From NCBI RefSeq assembly GCF_002113025.1, contig NZ_NEJH01000004.1, positions 62,001 through 126,000 on the forward strand: a stretch of 64,000 nucleotides of DNA, given 5' to 3'. The notes beneath the pieces are model-generated. The model saw only the letters and a program-made list of their open reading frames with translations. It made no database searches and had not been told where the DNA came from. This stretch comes from Pseudomonas sp. B28(2017) (GTDB lineage Bacteria; Pseudomonadota; Gammaproteobacteria; Pseudomonadales; Pseudomonadaceae). This document shows, piece by piece, positions 59,564-64,000 of this stretch. Made by a program: the position numbers and the translations under genes. The stretch's first letter is position 1, and each line of letters starts with the position of its first letter.

Positions 59564-60331
59564 TTATCGTTCAGCCATCAGCACCAACACATCGGTACTG
59601 AACGAACCATCAGCTTCAATCTCGAAATATTCGCGCACTTCACTGCCCATCGACTGCTGCAACGCCCGGATCGCCGCGCGCATCACTTCAGGTGTGCGCA
59701 TGCGCTCGACCCAACTGTTGTACTCCAGGCGCAAGCGTTGACGGGTGGTACTGCGCGTATGCAGCCCCGCCTCGCTGACCTGGCGCAACCACTCGCCGGC
59801 GGAATAATCGCGCACATGGCTGGTGTCGCGCAGCACTTCGACGCTTTGCAGGTAAGTGTCGAACAACGGGCTACCCGGTGACAACACGTCGATGAAAGCC
59901 GCCATCCCACCCGGCTTCAACACCCGGCGCACCTCCCGCAGGGCCAGGCCGAGATCGCTCCAATGGTGCGCCGAATAGCGGCTGAAAACGAAATCAAACT
60001 CGCCATTGGCGAACGGCAGGCGCTCGGCGGCACCGTTGACCGTGATCACGTTGCTCAGGCCACGATCGACAGCAGCGCCAGCCACTACGTCGAGCATCTG
60101 CTGCGACAAGTCGTAGGCCACCACTTCCCTGACCAGCGGCGCCACATGAAAACTCACGTGACCGGCGCCGCAGCCGAGATCCAGCACCCGGGCGTCGCCC
60201 TGCCCGGCCAGTTCCGCCTGTAGCAGCGCGAATTCGGTGCCTTGGGCGTGTACGGCGCTGCTCAGGTAGGCCGACGCCTGTTCACCGAATTGCTTTTGGA
60301 CTACCTGGCTGTGCTGGGCGGTGCTGGTCAT
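59564..60331 (-). CDS. SAM-dependent methyltransferase (UbiE-like class I)
   Basis: 255 aa. Motif I VLDLGCGAGHVSFHVAPLV, acidic post-I AYDLSQQMLDVV, motif II-like FDFVFSRYSAHHWSDLGLAL and LKPGGMAAFIDVLSPG. Substrate unknown. Always lies between leuD and leuB in Pseudomonas. Confidence 0.88.
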   Translation of the reverse strand: MTSTAQHSQVVQKQFGEQASAYLSSAVHAQGTEFALLQAELAGQGDARVLDLGCGAGHVSFHVAPLVREVVAYDLSQQMLDVVAGAAVDRGLSNVITVNGAAERLPFANGEFDFVFSRYSAHHWSDLGLALREVRRVLKPGGMAAFIDVLSPGSPLFDTYLQSVEVLRDTSHVRDYSAGEWLRQVSEAGLHTRSTTRQRLRLEYNSWVERMRTPEVMRAAIRALQQSMGSEVREYFEIEADGSFSTDVLVLMAER

Positions 60332-60396
60332 GGGGTCTTCCCTTTAGTCTTGTGGCGCCTGTTCCGGCCTCATCGCTGGCCCTGATTACATAAATC

Positions 60397-61041
60397 TCAC
60401 GCGTCGCGGAACAACCAGGGCTGGCTCGCCCGGTGCCTGGCCTCGAACGCCGCAATCGCATCGCCGTCCTGCAAGGTCAGGCCGATATCGTCCAGGCCGT
60501 TGAGCAGGCAATGCTTGCGGAACGCGTCGATTTCAAAGCTCAACACCTTGCCGTCAGGGCGAGTCACGGTCTGGGCTTGCAGATCGATCTGCAGCTGATA
60601 GCCCGGATTGGCTTCGACCTGCTGGAACAGTTCGTCGACTTCGGCATCGCTCAAGATGATCGGCAGCAAGCCGTTCTTGAAGCTGTTGTTGAAGAAGATG
60701 TCGGCATAGCTCGGCGCGATGATGCTGCGGAAGCCGTACTCTTCAAGCGCCCACGGCGCGTGCTCGCGGCTGGAGCCGCAACCGAAGTTCTCGCGGGCCA
60801 GCAATACGCTGGCGCCCTGGTAACGTTCGGCGTTGAGGACGAAGTCCTTGTTCAGCGGACGCTTGGAGTTGTCCTGATACGGCTGCCCCACATCCAGGTA
60901 ACGCCACTCATCGAACAGGTTCGGGCCGAAGCCCGTGCGCTTGATCGACTTCAGGAACTGCTTCGGGATGATCTGGTCGGTATCGACGTTGGCACGATCC
61001 AAAGGTGCGACAAGACCAATATGTTGGGTAAATGCTCTCAT
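60397..61041 (-). CDS. leuD: 3-isopropylmalate dehydratase small subunit
   Basis: 214 aa swivel domain. [40 protein letters not shown] and [19 protein letters not shown] are signatures. Pairs with LeuC; 2 bp separate it from the leuC stop. Confidence 0.97.
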   Translation of the reverse strand: MRAFTQHIGLVAPLDRANVDTDQIIPKQFLKSIKRTGFGPNLFDEWRYLDVGQPYQDNSKRPLNKDFVLNAERYQGASVLLARENFGCGSSREHAPWALEEYGFRSIIAPSYADIFFNNSFKNGLLPIILSDAEVDELFQQVEANPGYQLQIDLQAQTVTRPDGKVLSFEIDAFRKHCLLNGLDDIGLTLQDGDAIAAFEARHRASQPWLFRDA

Positions 61042-61043
61042 GC

Positions 61044-62474
61044 TTACTGCGCTCCCTGAATCATTTCACGGACGTCGACGAAACGACCGTTCACAGCGGC
61101 GGCCGCGGCCATGGCCGGGCTGACGAGGTGGGTACGACCACCGGCGCCCTGACGGCCTTCGAAATTACGGTTGGAGGTCGAGGCGCAATGCTCGCCACTT
61201 TCCAAACGGTCCGGGTTCATCGCCAGGCACATCGAGCAACCCGGCTCACGCCATTCGAAACCGGCTTCGAGGAAAATCTTGTCCAGGCCTTCCGATTCGG
61301 CTTGCGCCTTCACCAGGCCCGAGCCCGGCACCACGATCGCCTGCTTGATGGTCGAGGCCACTTTGCGACCCTTGGCGATCACGGCGGCGGCACGCAGGTC
61401 TTCGATCCGCGAGTTGGTGCAGGAACCGATGAACACGCGGTCGAGCTGGATGTCGGTGATCGCCTGATTGGCGGTCAAGCCCATGTATTTCAAGGCGCGT
61501 ACGATGGAGTCACGCTTGACCAGGTCCATCTCCTTCGCAGGATCCGGCACGTTCTGATCGACCGCCAGGACCATTTCCGGCGAAGTGCCCCAGCTGACTT
61601 GCGGCTTGATTTGCGCAGCATCGAGCTCGACGACGGTATCGAATACTGCATCGGTATCGGACACCAGGTCTTTCCAGGCTTCGACGGCCATGTCCCACTC
61701 CGCGCCCTTCGGTGCGAACGGACGGCCCTTGACGTAAGCCACGGTTTTTTCGTCGGCGGCTACCAGCCCAACGCGAGCGCCGGCTTCGATGGACATGTTG
61801 CAGATGGTCATGCGGCCTTCCACGGACAAGTCACGAATCGCGCTGCCGGCGAATTCGATGGCGTGGCCGTTACCGCCAGCGGTACCGATCTTGCCGATCA
61901 CGGCAAGCACGATGTCCTTGGCGGTGACGCCGAACGGCAATTGACCTTCGACGCGCACCAGCATGTTCTTCATTTTCTTGGCGACCAGGCACTGGGTGGC
62001 GAGCACATGCTCGACCTCTGAGGTGCCAATACCATGAGCCAATGCACCGAATGCGCCATGGGTCGAAGTATGGGAGTCACCGCAAACCACGGTCATGCCC
62101 GGCAAGGTTGCGCCCTGCTCCGGGCCGATGACGTGGACGATGCCCTGGCGAACGTCGTTCATTTTGAATTCGACGATGCCGTACTCATCGCAGTTGTCAT
62201 CGAGGGTCTGGACTTGCAGACGCGAGACCTGGTCTACGATGGCGTCGATGCCACCCTTGCGCTCCGGCGTGGTCGGTACGTTGTGGTCCGGGGTCGCGAT
62301 GTTGGCATCGATGCGCCATGGCTTGCGCCCGGCCAGACGCAGGCCCTCGAAGGCTTGCGGCGAGGTCACTTCGTGGATGATGTGACGATCGATGTAGATC
62401 AGCGCAGAGCCATCGTCGCGCTGCTTGACCAAATGCGAATCCCAGAGCTTGTCGTAGAGCGTTTTGCCGGCCAT
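61044..62474 (-). CDS. leuC: 3-isopropylmalate dehydratase large subunit
   Basis: 476 aa, aconitase family. The [4Fe-4S] ligands appear in FIGSCTNSR and [31 protein letters not shown] and [13 protein letters not shown] are also visible. First gene of the leu cluster, divergent from the LysR gene. Confidence 0.97.
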   Translation of the reverse strand: MAGKTLYDKLWDSHLVKQRDDGSALIYIDRHIIHEVTSPQAFEGLRLAGRKPWRIDANIATPDHNVPTTPERKGGIDAIVDQVSRLQVQTLDDNCDEYGIVEFKMNDVRQGIVHVIGPEQGATLPGMTVVCGDSHTSTHGAFGALAHGIGTSEVEHVLATQCLVAKKMKNMLVRVEGQLPFGVTAKDIVLAVIGKIGTAGGNGHAIEFAGSAIRDLSVEGRMTICNMSIEAGARVGLVAADEKTVAYVKGRPFAPKGAEWDMAVEAWKDLVSDTDAVFDTVVELDAAQIKPQVSWGTSPEMVLAVDQNVPDPAKEMDLVKRDSIVRALKYMGLTANQAITDIQLDRVFIGSCTNSRIEDLRAAAVIAKGRKVASTIKQAIVVPGSGLVKAQAESEGLDKIFLEAGFEWREPGCSMCLAMNPDRLESGEHCASTSNRNFEGRQGAGGRTHLVSPAMAAAAAVNGRFVDVREMIQGAQ

Positions 62475-62622
62475 CAGACGGTTTCCTCATCAGCTTGTTT
62501 CTATGCCCCGGGCTTTGACGACTTCAATAACCCTTTGGCTTGTGAGGTCGATCCTAGGGGGTTACATTAAATAACTCAAATTCATATTTTTTATGCTTTG
62601 GATAACCAACTGGAATGCGAGC

Positions 62623-63513
62623 ATGGACCTGGCCAACCTCAATGCCTTTATTGCCATCGCCGAGACCGGAAGCTTCTCCGGCGCCGGCGAACGGCTGCAC
62701 CTGACCCAACCCGCCATCAGCAAGCGCATCGCCGGGCTGGAACAGCAATTGAAGGTGCGGCTGTTCGATCGACTGGGCCGTGAAGTGGGCCTGACCGAGG
62801 CCGGGCGCGCCCTGCTGCCGCGGGCCTATCAGATTCTGAATGTCCTCGATGATACGCGCCGGGCCCTGACCAACCTCACGGGAGAGGTGACCGGTCGTCT
62901 GACCCTGGCCACCAGTCACCACATCGGCCTGCACCGCTTGCCACCTCTATTAAGAGAGTTCACCCGACGCTACCCTGATGTCGCGCTGGATATTCAGTTT
63001 CTCGATTCGGAAGTAGCCTATGAGGAAATCCTGCATGGCCGCGCCGAACTGGCGGTCATTACCCTGGCACCGGAACCCCATGCTCTGGTCAAGGCCACGC
63101 CGGTGTGGGACGACCCGCTGGATTTCGTGGTCGCCCCGGAGCATTCACTGCTCAACAACGGCAAGGTCAGCCTGGCGGACATCGCCCGACACCCGGCGGT
63201 GTTCCCCGGCGGCAACACGTTTACCCACCATATCGTGCAACGGCTGTTCGAAGCCCAGGGCTTGACGCCAAACATCGCCATGAGTACCAACTACCTGGAA
63301 ACCATCAAGATGATGGTCTCGATCGGCCTGGCCTGGAGTGTTTTGCCGCGAACCATGCTCGATGACCAGGTGGCGCGCATCCCTTTACCGGGCATACAGC
63401 TCACTCGCCAGCTAGGCTATATCCTGCACACGGAAAGGACGCTGTCGAATGCTGCGCGGGCCTTCATGGCCCTGCTGGACGCTCAACTCGATCTGCCAGG
63501 GACTCAAGGCTAA
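62623..63513 (+). CDS. LysR-family transcriptional regulator
   Basis: 296 aa. N-terminal winged helix (MDLANLNAFIAIAETGSFSG, then LTQPAISKRIAGLEQQLKVR) and an effector domain with PBP2 fold (TGRLTLATSHHIGLHRLPPL). Divergent from leuC with a 148-bp spacer, so it may control leucine genes and itself. Start at 62623 follows GGAATGCGAG; an earlier ATG (62593) is in frame. Confidence 0.92.
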   Translation: MDLANLNAFIAIAETGSFSGAGERLHLTQPAISKRIAGLEQQLKVRLFDRLGREVGLTEAGRALLPRAYQILNVLDDTRRALTNLTGEVTGRLTLATSHHIGLHRLPPLLREFTRRYPDVALDIQFLDSEVAYEEILHGRAELAVITLAPEPHALVKATPVWDDPLDFVVAPEHSLLNNGKVSLADIARHPAVFPGGNTFTHHIVQRLFEAQGLTPNIAMSTNYLETIKMMVSIGLAWSVLPRTMLDDQVARIPLPGIQLTRQLGYILHTERTLSNAARAFMALLDAQLDLPGTQG

Positions 63514-63580
63514 CTTGTGCTACTCCTATAGAGCCGCGAGCACCTGCAACAAATGCCCAAACTCAGCCCAAGGCTTACCA

Positions 63581-64000
63581 ATGCCGAAATCTGTTGACCG
63601 TATTCCGCCGATGCCGCGTATTCAGGCACTTGACCCGAAAAGCTCCGAACAGAGCTGGGAAAGTGCCTCGCAATTGTTGGCCGCGCTCAACGGCGCGCGC
63701 CTGGGCGCCTGGTATTGGGACATCGAGCGCGGGCAGATCAGCTGGTCCCGGGGTACACAGGCGCTGTTCGGCTTCGATCCCCGCAAACCACTGCCACATG
63801 ATCTGGAATACCTCGACCTGTTGCCGCCGGAAGATCGCGCGAAAACCCTTCGCGCCTTTCATGCGGTCATCGCCGGCGCGCCGCTGGAGCAGGCCATGCA
63901 CCACCGCATTCGCTGGCCCGATGGCAGCCTGCACTGGCTGGAAATCAGCGGCAGCCTGTTGCCGGACAAGCACGGCAGGCCACGAATGATCGGCGTGATC
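63581..64000 (+). CDS. PAS-domain signalling protein (3' end outside window)
   Basis: The first 140 codons encode a PAS_3-type sensor domain: LNGARLGAWYWDIERGQISW, SRGTQALFGFDPRKPLPHDL and RWPDGSLHWLEISGSLLPDK. The frame stays open to the edge, so output domains (histidine kinase or GGDEF/EAL) are not visible. Met 63581 is the best start. Confidence 0.8.
   Translation, partial: MPKSVDRIPPMPRIQALDPKSSEQSWESASQLLAALNGARLGAWYWDIERGQISWSRGTQALFGFDPRKPLPHDLEYLDLLPPEDRAKTLRAFHAVIAGAPLEQAMHHRIRWPDGSLHWLEISGSLLPDKHGRPRMIGVI

Overview
This window is chromosomal DNA of a Pseudomonas, most likely the P. fluorescens group. Three things point there: gene order as in Pseudomonas around pheST-infC-thrS and leuCD-asd-fimV-truA-trpF-accD-folC-purF-metZ, an RsmE-type CsrA, and a REP pair of the type common in fluorescent pseudomonads. 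I worked from sequence alone, with no database search, so product names rest on recognised motifs and family knowledge.

Layout. 1-3.9 kb: a SYLF lipoprotein, then a damaged SOS/DNA-repair locus where umuC and a SRAP (YedK/HMCES-like) gene face away from each other and have both lost their 5' ends at one breakpoint, then phage scraps. 3.9-8.5 kb: a decayed prophage at tRNA-Pro(GGG) that keeps an Rz-like spanin, a GH19 endolysin with two compensating frameshifts, an AT-rich O-acyltransferase, a tail-fibre assembly gene with a Trp-to-stop change, and the 3' part of an integrase. 8.6-16 kb: the translation cluster MerR-ihfA-pheT-pheS-rplT-rpmI-infC-thrS, all on the minus strand, with infC probably starting at AUU. 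16-18.6 kb: small genes, a cold-shock gene, an I78-type inhibitor lipoprotein and a 270-bp fold-back (MITE-like) element. 18.6-25.7 kb: ribose operon rbsBACRKD plus an exported nucleoside hydrolase. 25.8-31.4 kb: a coiled-coil protein, a periplasmic glutaminase-asparaginase, a LexA-box-controlled DUF1654 gene, a broken endonuclease I gene, a SPOR lipoprotein, rsmE, a DUF2214 membrane protein and a Tat-exported beta-carbonic anhydrase.

31.4-35.9 kb is a second phage graveyard ending in an integrase remnant at tRNA-Val(GAC). It holds orphan 3' fragments, a trypsin-like lipoprotein, an Rz1-like relic and an Excalibur-domain protein. 36-43 kb: a FAD amine oxidoreductase, then a molybdenum hydroxylase operon (large Mo subunit, 2Fe-2S subunit, tri-haem cytochrome c, XdhC chaperone). 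43.5-43.9 kb: a tRNA-Val(UAC)-Asp-Asp operon. 44-62.5 kb: biosynthetic genes on the minus strand (leuC, leuD, leuB, asd, usg-like, fimV, truA, trpF, accD, folC, SPOR protein, cvpA, purF, metZ, SDR). A LysR regulator diverges from leuC, and a PAS-domain protein runs off the right edge.

I saw no CRISPR array, intact insertion sequence or complete defence system. The best leads are the LexA box before DUF1654, the fold-back element, the tandem operators before the asparaginase gene, and the paired relics near 3 kb and 35 kb that share an Rz1 fragment and a tRNA-Val flank.
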